From Chitinophagaceae bacterium (GTDB taxonomy: Bacteria > Bacteroidota > Bacteroidia > Chitinophagales > Chitinophagaceae): a stretch of DNA of 64,000 nt. The DNA is taken from assembly GCA_016787085.1 (NCBI GenBank), contig JAEUVJ010000075.1, positions 38,424 to 102,423 of the forward strand, in the 5' to 3' direction. Made by a program: the position numbers and the translations under genes. Positions 1 through 9,100 of the stretch are shown in pieces. Under the pieces are notes generated by a model. It made no database searches and was not told the origin of the DNA. It saw only the letters and a program-made list of their open reading frames with translations. Position 1 is the stretch's first letter. Each line of letters begins with the position of its first letter.

Positions 1-378
1 ATCAGCCACCGTGGGTATGCAACTGATCAAACCGGCAACAATGAATAACGGTACGGACAAGCTGTACACTTCTGCGATAGAATAAGAAAGACATAGAATA
101 CCGGCCGCACCCAGGTAAAAGGCCATTCTTTGTATAACAAGCGGGCTTTTGTCAACCAAAAAAACATAGGTGAAAAAAATGACGAAAAAAAGAATAAAAA
201 TGATGAACCGCCGCATTTGTTTTTTTGAATATTCCGAACTGCGCAGCTGATATAGCATCAGCGCAAATCCCGCAACAGTACCGATACTGAGTACAGCTCT
301 TGAAAAAAGTAAACCGGCGATCGCCATTCCGGCCAATGCCAGTGGCAGCCAGCTTCTGTATATAGTTGATTTTATCAC
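1..378 (-). CDS. Membrane protein, N-terminal part only (O-antigen ligase/polymerase-like)
   Basis: Read on the minus strand, a GTG codon at 378 opens 126 codons that run off the window edge without a stop; a TAA lies in frame a few codons upstream (391-393). The translation is strongly hydrophobic, with membrane segments at about residues 10-25, 28-45, 58-75, 85-102 and 107-121, separated by short basic loops (SEYSKKQMRR). This pattern, next to glycosyltransferase genes, suggests an O-antigen ligase or polymerase (Wzy/WaaL type), but the diagnostic periplasmic loop is outside the window, so the function is inferred. It is divergent from the glycosyltransferase at 465. Confidence 0.5.
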   Translation of the reverse strand, partial: MIKSTIYRSWLPLALAGMAIAGLLFSRAVLSIGTVAGFALMLYQLRSSEYSKKQMRRFIIFILFFVIFFTYVFLVDKSPLVIQRMAFYLGAAGILCLSYSIAEVYSLSVPLFIVAGLISCIPTVAD

Positions 379-442
379 AAAAAAGGTAATTTAAGGTTTT
401 TGTACTCAAAGATGAATACTGCATTTATAAAAGGTAAAAAGC

Positions 443-450
443 TATTTTTG
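443..450 (+). promoter_or_regulatory. Bacteroidota -7 box (TATTTTTG)
   Basis: Exact match to TAnnTTTG, 15 bases before the ATG at 465. No good TTTG -33 element is seen at the usual distance, so support rests on the -7 box and its position. Confidence 0.35.
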
Positions 451-464
451 CAACCTGCATCGTT

Positions 465-1337
465 ATGAAGATATCCGGTTTTACCATTATACGAAATGCG
501 GTCATTAATGACTACCCGGTCGTCGAGGCCATTACTTCCATTTTGCCGGTTGTAAACGAAATGATCGTGAGCATAGGTGACAGCGAAGATGATACCGAAG
601 AACTGATCAGATCCATTAATTCAGATAAGATCAGGATCGTTCATTCCGTATGGGACAAAACGCTTCGTGCCGGTGGAAAAGTACTGGCCATAGAAACAGA
701 TAAGGTGAGGGCCCATATTTCTCCTGATGCTGACTGGGCATTTTACATACAGGGTGATGAGGTGGTACATGAAAAATATCATGCGGCCATATTGGAAGCA
801 GCACATAAATACAAGAATGATCCGGCGGTAGAGGGGCTACTATTCAGGTATCTTCATTTTTACGGCACTTATGATTACGTTGGTGATAGCCGCAAATGGT
901 ACGATAAAGAGATCAGAATCATCCGGAATGATAAAACAATAGGAGCCTACAGGGATGCGCAGGGATTTCGCAAGGGAAAGACAAAATTGAAAGTAAAGCT
1001 GATCAATGCGTATGTGTATCACTACGGCTGGGTAAAAAGCCCTGAACAGATGCAGAAAAAAATAAAGCATGTAAGCCGGTTCTGGAATGAGGACGATGTT
1101 AGTCTTCGGCACTTCCTGAATAGTGAAGATTTTTTTAATTTTAATGAGTTTGACTCATTGCAAAGGTTCACCGGCACTCATCCCGCAGTGATGTTACCGC
1201 GGATAAGCAAAAAGAACTGGCATGTTGACCTGGACACCCGCAAAAAGAATTTCTCCTTCAAAAAAAGATTACTGTATTGGTTTGAAAAAAAAACCGGGAT
1301 ACGGCCTTTTGCCTTTCGTAATTATAAAATAATATAA
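465..1337 (+). CDS. Glycosyltransferase, family 2-like
   Basis: A 290-residue protein that opens directly with a GT-A nucleotide-sugar-binding fold: KISGFTIIRNA at the N-terminus, an acidic SIGDSEDDTEE stretch near residue 37, and GDE near residue 97 in the place of the DXD metal motif. No signal peptide or membrane helix is visible, so it should act at the cytoplasmic face of the inner membrane, adding a sugar to a lipid-linked glycan. It is first of three glycosyltransferase genes with gaps of 7 and 58 bases, consistent with one transcript for LPS or surface-glycan assembly. Donor and acceptor cannot be read from the sequence. Confidence 0.82.
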   Translation: MKISGFTIIRNAVINDYPVVEAITSILPVVNEMIVSIGDSEDDTEELIRSINSDKIRIVHSVWDKTLRAGGKVLAIETDKVRAHISPDADWAFYIQGDEVVHEKYHAAILEAAHKYKNDPAVEGLLFRYLHFYGTYDYVGDSRKWYDKEIRIIRNDKTIGAYRDAQGFRKGKTKLKVKLINAYVYHYGWVKSPEQMQKKIKHVSRFWNEDDVSLRHFLNSEDFFNFNEFDSLQRFTGTHPAVMLPRISKKNWHVDLDTRKKNFSFKKRLLYWFEKKTGIRPFAFRNYKII

Positions 1338-1344
1338 TGGCGCT

Positions 1345-2160
1345 ATGGTCACTGTCTCCCTGATCATTTCAACGTATAACTGGCCGGCAGCTCTCGATCT
1401 GTGCCTGAAGAGCGTACTGCTTCAGTCAAAATTACCGGATGAGGTGGTCATTGCAGATGACGGATCGGGCAAAGAGACAAAGGAGCTGATCAAAAAGTAC
1501 CAGGAAATATTTCCGGTACCCCTCACCCATGTATGGCATCCTGATGAAGGCTTTCAGCTCGCCAAGATCAGGAACAGGGCCTTTGCCGCCGCAACAGGTG
1601 AATACCTCATCCAGATAGATGGAGACCTGATTCTGCATAATCATTTTGTAAAAGATCATTACACCTTTAAAAGAAAAAATTGCTTCGTTACTGCCAGCCG
1701 TGTACTGCTTTCACCCGTTACAACGAAGGGCCTGATTGACAACAATTCAATAGAAATAAAAAAGTACTCCTCCGGTGATCGCAATTTTTTTAACGGCATA
1801 CGTTTTCCTGCACCGATCCTTAAACAAATTGTGGGCAGGACCTATAAAACCTCCATGAAGAATAAGTACTATGTTAAAGGCTGCAATATGGCCTTCTGGA
1901 AAAAAGATCTTATAAAAGTAAACGGGTATAATGAGACTTTTACCGGATGGGGCAGAGAGGACAGCGAGCTCGCCATCCGGCTCATGAATGCAAACATACA
2001 TAAACGGTTTCTCAAACTCGGCGGGATATGCTACCACCTCTTTCACAGAGAAGCATCGCGGGAAATGGAATCAAGGAACACCGATATGATGGAAGAGGCG
2101 AGCAAAAAGAAGTTTGTGTTTTCTCCAAAAGGGATGAATCAGTACCTTTTAGACTATTAG
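1345..2160 (+). CDS. Glycosyltransferase family 2 with C-terminal galactosyltransferase-type domain
   Basis: The N-terminus (SLIISTYNWPAALDLCLKS, then VVIADDGSG) is the classic GT2 start, and QIDGDL near residue 92 holds the metal-binding acidic residues. Residues about 175-235 carry a Glyco_transf_7C-like module: a GCNMAFWKKDL segment followed by GWGREDSELAIRL, where the E-D pair is typical of this module. The 271-residue length is normal. It begins 7 bases after the preceding glycosyltransferase and probably shares its transcript. The sugar specificity is unknown. Confidence 0.88.
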   Translation: MVTVSLIISTYNWPAALDLCLKSVLLQSKLPDEVVIADDGSGKETKELIKKYQEIFPVPLTHVWHPDEGFQLAKIRNRAFAAATGEYLIQIDGDLILHNHFVKDHYTFKRKNCFVTASRVLLSPVTTKGLIDNNSIEIKKYSSGDRNFFNGIRFPAPILKQIVGRTYKTSMKNKYYVKGCNMAFWKKDLIKVNGYNETFTGWGREDSELAIRLMNANIHKRFLKLGGICYHLFHREASREMESRNTDMMEEASKKKFVFSPKGMNQYLLDY

Positions 2161-2218
2161 TGCTTTATCTTCCTAAACTGACACCTATAGCTTTGATCGC
2201 AAATATAATTCTGAGTCC

Positions 2219-3139
2219 ATGAATAACCCCCTGATAAGTGTTGTGCTATGTACATATAATGGCGGCCGGTTTATTGATGAACAGCTCAATTCTATCCTCA
2301 ATCAGACCTACATCCATCTTGAAATAATTATTTCCGATGATTTTTCTTCTGACAACACCTATGAGATTTTAAAAAAACACGTAGAAAAGGACAAAAGAAT
2401 TCGCCTTTTCAGAAACGAAAAGAATATTGGCTTCAATCTTAATTTTAAAGAAGCCTGTTCAAAAGCAAGTGGCGAACTGATCGCCTTTGCAGACCAGGAT
2501 GATATCTGGCTTCCTGAAAAGCTGGAGCGCATGATAGCCGGGTGGAAGGGCAATGTCCCGTTGATGTATTGTAATTCGGTACGTTTTGCCGACAAACAAC
2601 CACCGGTTAAAGTAAGGCATTATCCGGGTTACCGGCGATTTGAAGGTACTGATAGCCGCAAACTCTCCGTATTCAACACGGTAAGTGGCCATGCTATGAT
2701 CATAAAAAAAAACTTGTTGCAAATGACCCCGGTTTTTTTGCCGGGCATTTTTTATGACTGGCAGCTGGCTGCCATAGCGGCCTGTAATGGAGGTGTTGGC
2801 TATATCGAAGATATACTCGTCTTTCAGCGGGTGCACGACTCAAACATCACAATAAGAGAACGTTTTGATCCTAAGAGTAAAGAGAGTAAACTACTGTTCA
2901 GTCAAATGGTTGAGCAGCATTTAGCGGCTTTTTCAAGCATCCCTAATATGCCTGTGGCACACGTACAGTATTTCAGCCGCCTTATCTCACTTTGGTCGTC
3001 CGGAGCGAATAAAAAGTTCAGCTGGCCTCTTTTTTTCTTTCTCTTTAAAAACAGAAAGCTTGTATTTAACTACAAGAAAAGAATATTCAGCTTTTTTTCA
3101 CACCTGAAGCATTGCTACCGGCTAACAGCCAATTATTAA
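2219..3139 (+). CDS. Glycosyltransferase family 2 (rhamnosyltransferase-like)
   Basis: GT2 hallmarks in order: LISVVLCTYNGGRFIDEQL at residues 4-22, IIISDDFSSDNT about 36-47, and AFADQDDIWLPEKL about 90-103, where DQDD is the metal/nucleotide motif. The DQDDIW signature with the GHAMIIKK segment near residue 160 resembles rhamnosyl- or glucosyltransferases of O-antigen clusters, but the sugar is inferred. The C-terminal 60 residues are basic and aromatic and may contact the membrane. It is the last of the three-gene glycosyltransferase run; a 72-base gap follows before meaB. Confidence 0.87.
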   Translation: MNNPLISVVLCTYNGGRFIDEQLNSILNQTYIHLEIIISDDFSSDNTYEILKKHVEKDKRIRLFRNEKNIGFNLNFKEACSKASGELIAFADQDDIWLPEKLERMIAGWKGNVPLMYCNSVRFADKQPPVKVRHYPGYRRFEGTDSRKLSVFNTVSGHAMIIKKNLLQMTPVFLPGIFYDWQLAAIAACNGGVGYIEDILVFQRVHDSNITIRERFDPKSKESKLLFSQMVEQHLAAFSSIPNMPVAHVQYFSRLISLWSSGANKKFSWPLFFFLFKNRKLVFNYKKRIFSFFSHLKHCYRLTANY

Positions 3140-3211
3140 CAGAAAGAAATCTTTCCCCTGCCAGTACTAATTTTGCCTGATGCCCGCTAAACCCAAAAGT
3201 TTCCTTTCTTA

Positions 3212-4105
3212 ATGTTCCCGTCAATAGCCGAAATACAAAAAAAAGAGCCGCGTTCTATTGCAAGGGCGATATCACTGATAGAGAACAAATTTCCGGGCTA
3301 TGATGAATTTTTACGGAACCTTCCTTCTCCGCCTGCAAAAATAATTGGCATAACCGGCCCCCCTGGTGCAGGCAAGAGTACATTAGTTGATGCTTTGACA
3401 GGCGGTTTGATTGAATCCGGAAACAAGGTCGGGATCATTTGCATAGACCCTTCATCACCTTTTAATCATGGAGCTCTCCTGGGCGACAGGATCAGGATGA
3501 GCCGTTGGTACACACACCCGGATATTTTTATCCGTTCACTGGCCAATCATGGCAACATGGGAGGGCTAAACCCTATGATCATTGAAATTACATCTGTGCT
3601 GATAGCAGCCGCATTCGATTATATCATCATTGAGACAGTAGGCGTGGGACAAAGTGAGATAGAGATAGCCGGGCTTGCAGATGTAACGGTAGTGGTAATG
3701 GTACCTGAAGCTGGCGATGAGGTACAGACCATGAAGGCCGGACTGATGGAGATTGCCGATGTGTTTGTGGTCAACAAGGCAGACAGGCCAGATGCGGATA
3801 TGTTTGTCAAAAATCTGCGGATGATGCTGGCGCCGGCGTTCAGTCGTCATCATCATGAAGTGCCGGTAGTGAAAACGGTGGCTTTGCAACAAGAAGGTAT
3901 TAAGGAGCTATTAGATATTATCCTGCATCAATTACAAAAAGCCCACCTGACCGATAAACGTTTCTGGCTGCTGGCTGAAAGGGCTTATTATCTCATTGAA
4001 CAAAAAAGGATGAAGGACGTTGATAAAACAGCACTGAAAAGAGAGATAGAAACGCTTTACCCAAAAGGGAATTTTAACCTGTATCAGTTTATTGCAGATA
4101 AGTAG
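3212..4105 (+). CDS. meaB: MeaB/ArgK-type G3E GTPase, methylmalonyl-CoA mutase chaperone
   Basis: Residues 46-57 hold the P-loop GITGPPGAGKST; IDPSSPF and GDRIRM follow in the usual MeaB positions, IIETVGVGQSE is the switch region and VVNKADRPDA the guanine-specificity motif. Length (297) fits the family. MeaB-type GTPases gate cobalamin loading and protect adenosylcobalamin-dependent methylmalonyl-CoA mutase from inactivation. No mutase gene lies within the window, so the partner must be elsewhere. Cytoplasmic. Confidence 0.93.
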   Translation: MFPSIAEIQKKEPRSIARAISLIENKFPGYDEFLRNLPSPPAKIIGITGPPGAGKSTLVDALTGGLIESGNKVGIICIDPSSPFNHGALLGDRIRMSRWYTHPDIFIRSLANHGNMGGLNPMIIEITSVLIAAAFDYIIIETVGVGQSEIEIAGLADVTVVVMVPEAGDEVQTMKAGLMEIADVFVVNKADRPDADMFVKNLRMMLAPAFSRHHHEVPVVKTVALQQEGIKELLDIILHQLQKAHLTDKRFWLLAERAYYLIEQKRMKDVDKTALKREIETLYPKGNFNLYQFIADK

Positions 4106-4130
4106 CCAGTTCGGTAAATCCTTATTTAGC

Positions 4131-4361
4131 TTATTGATCACTCACAGCCCTGTTGTTTTTCCACCACTTGTAGCTGATAAATCCGACGATCGCCATCGGT
4201 ACAAAAGCCAGGTACAGGATACCTGTGTTCATGCCTTTGGCGGGCTGTTCCCCAAGTTGCTGGGCTGTACGGGTACAGATCGAACACTGCGCTTCAGCAA
4301 ATTGCGAAACAGCGAGCAGCAAACAAATAATGAGCAGATCCTTCAGTAACCCTCTTTTCAT
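4131..4361 (-). CDS. Small secreted/membrane protein of unknown function
   Basis: A 76-residue protein with a clear signal peptide (MKRGLLKDLLIICLLLAVSQFAEA), a short exported segment with a CSIC cysteine pair (residues 26-29), a helix at about 48-64 (GILYLAFVPMAIVGFISY), and a KWWKNNR cytoplasmic-like tail. The fold is unknown; the cysteine pair could form a disulphide. It is convergent with meaB, whose stop codon lies 25 bases away. I do not recognise a named family. Confidence 0.7.
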   Translation of the reverse strand: MKRGLLKDLLIICLLLAVSQFAEAQCSICTRTAQQLGEQPAKGMNTGILYLAFVPMAIVGFISYKWWKNNRAVSDQ

Positions 4362-4433
4362 AACTGCGGTGTGAACTGCAAAAATACAAAGGGAATGACG
4401 GGTAAAAAATCATTTTTAGTGAGCTAAAGAAAA

Positions 4434-4453
4434 AAGCGGCTGTTACACCGCTT
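4434..4453 (-). terminator. Intrinsic terminator downstream of the GNAT gene
   Basis: On the minus strand AAGCGG and CCGCTT form a 6-bp stem around an 8-base loop, followed by TTTTCTTT. It would end the minus-strand transcript from the GNAT gene before the small membrane gene at 4361. Confidence 0.5.
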
Positions 4454-4472
4454 AAACCAAACCTACTGTTAT

Positions 4473-4610
4473 ATGAAACCGTCCGTAATATCTGAATATG
4501 ATGATCTTTATGCGCTAAAACAGGATAAAAAGGCCGCCGAAAGGAGCATGGCCATGAGAATGATACAAAGTAGCTTTAATAAGCGCATAAGAATAAGGCT
4601 GAATGATTAA
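4473..4610 (+). CDS. Possible small protein, 45 residues
   Basis: ATG at 4473 and TAA at 4608-4610. The peptide is charged and amphipathic (MKPSVISEYDDLYALKQDKK at the start, a basic FNKRIRIRLND end) and looks more protein-like than random. Against it: it lies opposite what should be the 3' untranslated region of the GNAT transcript and has no clear promoter. Treat as tentative. Confidence 0.25.
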   Translation: MKPSVISEYDDLYALKQDKKAAERSMAMRMIQSSFNKRIRIRLND

Positions 4611-4734
4611 TGATCTTTAACAGTACAAGAATATGAATGGCAAAAGGAATAATAAAAGGCTGGTGAGCCGATGGGGTATTTATTGAGCAGGCGGCATTGC
4701 GGGCCAGACTATGCCCGGCGGTACAGCCCAGGCC

Positions 4735-5280
4735 TTACAGCAATTTTGGTTTTCTGATCTCCCATCTCCATATCTTTCCATCTTCCGGGTCATCCAGTTC
4801 TTCCATTTTTTGCAAACCGCATTTCCTCAACACACTTCCTGATTCATTTTCTGCTGCCAGCGTATGCGCCTGTACAAGATCCACCTGGCTGTTCTCAAAA
4901 GCTCTTTTGATCAATGCTTTTGCCATTTCTGTAGCCAGACCAAAACCCCGGTACTCCTCCGCCACTTCATACCCTATTTCTACCATCCCTGCCCGGGGAT
5001 CTCCTTTGTAACCGCAACTACCTAACAGGGTTCTTGTCTTTCTCAATACCGGCAGGTAAGCCCACCATTGAATATGCCCGGAGCCCTTCCTGATATTGTC
5101 ATACGTGAACCTGAATGCAGGCTCTCCGAACTCTGTCCATTTTACAGGAATATTAATCTGTAAAAGCTCCGCAAGGGCTTTATCTCCTTTGAACAATGCT
5201 TCCAATATCTCCTTTGTACAGCATATCAGCTTCAGCCGGGTAGTTTCTATATCGAAACTACCGGTATTCATATCGTTCAT
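4735..5280 (-). CDS. GNAT-family N-acetyltransferase (RimJ/RimL type)
   Basis: A 181-residue protein that fits the RimJ/RimL branch: ETTRLKLI at the N-terminus, GSCGYKG near residue 88, EIGYEVAEEYRGFGLATEMA at about 101-120 including the acetyl-CoA pyrophosphate-binding R-G-F-G-L-A loop, and a closing ENESGSVLRKCGL segment. It would transfer acetyl from acetyl-CoA to an amine; the substrate is unknown. Its start is 7 bases downstream of the LytTR regulator stop, so it is probably the last gene of the kinase - regulator - GNAT transcript. Confidence 0.85.
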   Translation of the reverse strand: MNDMNTGSFDIETTRLKLICCTKEILEALFKGDKALAELLQINIPVKWTEFGEPAFRFTYDNIRKGSGHIQWWAYLPVLRKTRTLLGSCGYKGDPRAGMVEIGYEVAEEYRGFGLATEMAKALIKRAFENSQVDLVQAHTLAAENESGSVLRKCGLQKMEELDDPEDGKIWRWEIRKPKLL

Positions 5281-5287
5281 TTATTAC

Positions 5288-6037
5288 TTAGAATTTTGAG
5301 AATTGATCCATGAATTCCTGCCTTTTACTTCTCGATATACTGATATTGGCGCCATCTTCCATAATAATATAACCGCCTTCACCTCTTACATATTTCTTTA
5401 TGCGGTTGAGGTTAATGAGAAAAGAGTTATGAATACGGAAAAAATCAGGGCCACTCAGCGCTTCATCTATTTCCTTCAGTACTTTTGATACCAATATCTT
5501 TTTACCCCCGGCAAGCACTACACTCGTATAATTACTTTCTGCCTGGCAATAAAGGATGTCCTGTGTCGGAACGAAGATCATCCCATCACCGGTTGTCAGG
5601 GCAATGCGTTGCACGGTTGACCTTGTCCCCTGTTTGATAGTTTGAAACAGCAATTCGATCTGCTCTTTTGATGGGGAAGACTTCTTTTCCTCCACTCTCC
5701 GTATCGTTTCTTTCAGGTCTTCAGGATCAACTGGCTTCAGCAGGTAGTTCAGGGCGCTGTACTTAAAGGCTTTGATGGCAAACTGGTCGTATGCTGTACA
5801 AAACACCACATCGAAGTCAAGTTTGTCAAACTGCTCAAGCATATCAAAGCCATTCATGTGCGGCATTTCTATGTCAAGAAATACGACATCCGGCTTGTAT
5901 TTATTAATCGCTTCAATACCCTTGCTGGCAGCATTGCACATGGCTTCGATCTGTACCTGCGGGCAGTAGGTTTTCAGCAGCCATTCCATCATTTCGAGGC
6001 TGTTGCTTTCGTCATCAATCAGTACACATCGTATCAT
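5288..6037 (-). CDS. LytTR-family response regulator
   Basis: The receiver domain occupies residues 1-120, with acidic residues in IDDESNS, the phospho-acceptor aspartate in VVFLDIEMPHMNG (about residue 54), and a conserved lysine in LLKPV. The C-terminal 100 residues are a LytTR DNA-binding domain (ILYCQAESNYTSVVL, FFRIHNSFLINLNRIKKY). I chose the ATG at 6037, because upstream residues of the longer frame do not resemble a receiver domain. The sensor kinase gene ends 84 bases upstream, giving a matched pair; this regulator should bind promoter DNA when phosphorylated. Confidence 0.93.
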   Translation of the reverse strand: MIRCVLIDDESNSLEMMEWLLKTYCPQVQIEAMCNAASKGIEAINKYKPDVVFLDIEMPHMNGFDMLEQFDKLDFDVVFCTAYDQFAIKAFKYSALNYLLKPVDPEDLKETIRRVEEKKSSPSKEQIELLFQTIKQGTRSTVQRIALTTGDGMIFVPTQDILYCQAESNYTSVVLAGGKKILVSKVLKEIDEALSGPDFFRIHNSFLINLNRIKKYVRGEGGYIIMEDGANISISRSKRQEFMDQFSKF

Positions 6038-6121
6038 AACAGTTGTTTTTAATTCTATCAATATTGAACAGTTAATCGCCAAACTGGTTATCCTGCACTC
6101 CGATTGACTATACACCACTCA

Positions 6122-9100
6122 CTACACCGGTATCTTCAGCACTACTTTCGTTCCTGCCGCTTCCTCATTACTATTTTGCATATCTATGATCTCCACGCTG
6201 GCATTCAACTCGGCATGCTTGTTCAATAGTCCCAGCCGGCTTTCTGTCAGTTGCATCCCCAGCGACTTTCGGGAAGTGGCTGTTTTGCTTTTCAACTCTT
6301 TGGCTTTTATCCGTCCTATTCCATTGTCTTCAATTATACACTGCAGCATTCCTTCACCGGCCATGCTCACCCGGATATGCAGGTGCCCGTTTTGCTCTTT
6401 ATGCAGCAACCCGTGCCAGATAGCATTTTCCACATAGGGTTGAATGATCAGCGGCGGTACTTCTATTGTATCCGTACCTATGTTGCCTTCTATGTTTATT
6501 TCGTAGGTGAATTTCTTATCGAAGCGAAGCGCTTCCATTTCAATATAAAGCTTCAGTGCTTCCAGCTCGTTGGAGAGGATCACATTCTTGCTGTTGGAAT
6601 TATCCAGTATCAGGCGCATCAACTTGGCAAACTTTGTCAGGTAAAGCGATGCCGTGGTCTGGTCGCTTTTAACGATATACCGGTTAATTGAATTAAGACA
6701 ATTGAAAATGAAATGCGGGTTCATCTGTGCCCGCAGTGCCTGCATTTCCACTTCCGTCATTTTCTGCTGTGTACTCATCAGTATCATTTGCGCCTCCCGC
6801 TTTTCTTCTTCGGCCCTGGCCCTCACAATTTTATTGGCGCACAAGGAAGCAATTGTTGTGAGAATGGACAAATGCTTTTGAGTAAAGAACTTCTTTTTTG
6901 AGTGTTCGCAGTCGATCACGCCGAGCACTTTCCCGTCATATATGATCGGAACAGATATCTCTGATAGCCTGCGTTCATCGTCCACGATATAGCGGGGATC
7001 TTTCGTTGTGTCGCTGATGATCTCTGCTCTGCCACTAAAAGCCACACTGCCTACAATGCCTTTTCCCATTTCTATCCCCATCGGGCGGGCCAGTTCAAAT
7101 TCCCTTGGACTCTTCGGGCCATGCGCTGCCTTTTGCACCAGTATATTCTTTTCCTCATCCAGCAGATAGATGACACAATCCTCAAAGTGCAGGCGGCCTA
7201 TACAATTCTTCGCCACGTCCCATACAATACTTTCCTCCGTCTGATGCTCCGACATACTCGAAGCAAAATAACTGATCGCCTGCTCAGCCTCTATTTCCTC
7301 CCGTTGTTCATCAATTTTTCTGTTGCGATTGGAGATGATCCAATATACAAGACCTGTTACCAGGGCAATAGCTGCGCCTATGAACCACCATCGTTGCCAC
7401 ACCGGCGGTACGATGGTCAGCGGCACTTCATTGGAAGATGCCACCCAGTTAACGCCATCAAGGCTGGCTTTTACTTTGAAAACATAATTGCCTGCCGGCA
7501 GCGATGAGTAACGAATATGTCTTACATCATACCCTTTCTGCCAGTTCTTATCATATCCTTCCAGCTTGTATTGGTATTGAATATTGCGGGAGCCACGCAG
7601 GTTGATGGCAGAAAAGCGAAATACAATACTGTTATCAGTATAACGAAGTGATAATGGGTCTGAGCCAGCAAGGAAATAAGAGGAATCAGCAAGGTCGGCC
7701 TGGTAAATACTAACTTTTAATCCTACCGGACGGTTAACCAGCTGATCCGGATAAAAATAATTGACACCGCTACGGCTTCCCCAGAACAATTCGCCGTTGT
7801 TACCTTTCAGGTAACTGCCAAAGCGGAATCCTTCTGCGGTGAGTCCATAATTCTCATCAAAATACCGCATGCTGCCTGTTTCCGGGTCAAACCGTACCAG
7901 GCATTTTGTGTTGGCGATCCAGATCTTCCCCCTGTCATCCTGGAGCAGGCCTTCACAATAATCATATTTTAACCCGTTGGTCTTATTGTATGTCTTTATA
8001 CTGTCTTTGAGAATAATACTGAACCCTCTCACCGTTCCCACATAAATATTTCCCTTTTTGTCCTGAAATATATTATTGCATTGATTAGAAGCCAATCCCT
8101 CCCTGGTTGTAAAATGATCCAGCCGGTTCGCTTTCCTGTCATAACGGTATAACCCATTTGAAGTAGCTATCCACATATTAGTTTGTGCATCCTCAAAAAC
8201 TGAATTGGCACGAAAGCCGGCAATAGTCTTGAGTACAGGATGATCCCTGAATGAACTGATCCTAAGCGTCGAGGCAGAAATAGTATATATGCCCCCGTTA
8301 GACGCCGCCCAGATATTTCCGTCGCTGGCAGCACACAGATCATAGACATAGTCGCTTTTTACCGCTACTCCCAGCGAAGTATCCCGGAATATCTTTTTGA
8401 ATTGCCCGGTTGTCTCATTTAGTACTGCAATACCGTCGCCAAGAGCACTTACCCATTTACGCCCTTGTTTATCTATACATACCGACCGTATCTCCAGACT
8501 TTGCGCACCGGTCCATGTCGGTTCCGAATAATAGTAAAAGAACCGGGCCTTGTTACTTTTTTTATCCCAGCTGATCACTCTTTCCATGGCACCTATCCAG
8601 ATCACACCCTCTTTATCTTCTGCCATCTCGCTGATATAACTGTCATAAAAATTTCCCTGCCCGTCACTAAAGATGCGGGTATAGCCTGCCGGCCGGCTGT
8701 AAATATTTGAGATGCTTACCCCTGCTGTATTAGAACCAACAACGATCTCTCCATTGCTACCTCCGAGTGAACGCCAGATAATATTAGCCCCAATCGTATT
8801 GGGATTGATAGGATCATGTATGTAATTAGAGATATTACCTTCCCGGTCAATGATCGCCAGGCCCGCATAATCAGTGGCTACCAGCAGGCTGCCATTGATG
8901 GCCGGACGCACTTCTGTGATCGTAGAATTGATCTTTTTCTTATTCAATATGCTGGTGACCTGGTATTGTTTATTGATCTTTTTTGTATTAATGTCCACAA
9001 TCTGCACTACTCCATGCTGCAGCCCGATAGCCAGCTCATGATCACTATACCGGCATAAGCTGAATACCGCTGTAAAAGGTTGTTCATAAATAATTGTTTG

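Larger units (their letters stand above)
4362..4734. other. Gene-poor stretch between the small membrane gene and the GNAT gene
   Basis: About 370 bases without a convincing gene. It holds a minus-strand terminator hairpin (4434-4453) and a possible 45-codon plus-strand reading frame (4473-4610). The rest would be 3' untranslated sequence of the minus-strand GNAT transcript; nothing else is recognised. Confidence 0.5.

Noticed and set aside
152..424. A 90-codon minus-strand frame starting MQYSSLSTKTL
   Set aside because: It overlaps, in another frame, a longer membrane-protein frame (1-378) that runs off the edge and has clear membrane helices; the 90-codon frame is Cys/His-rich and has no recognisable feature.
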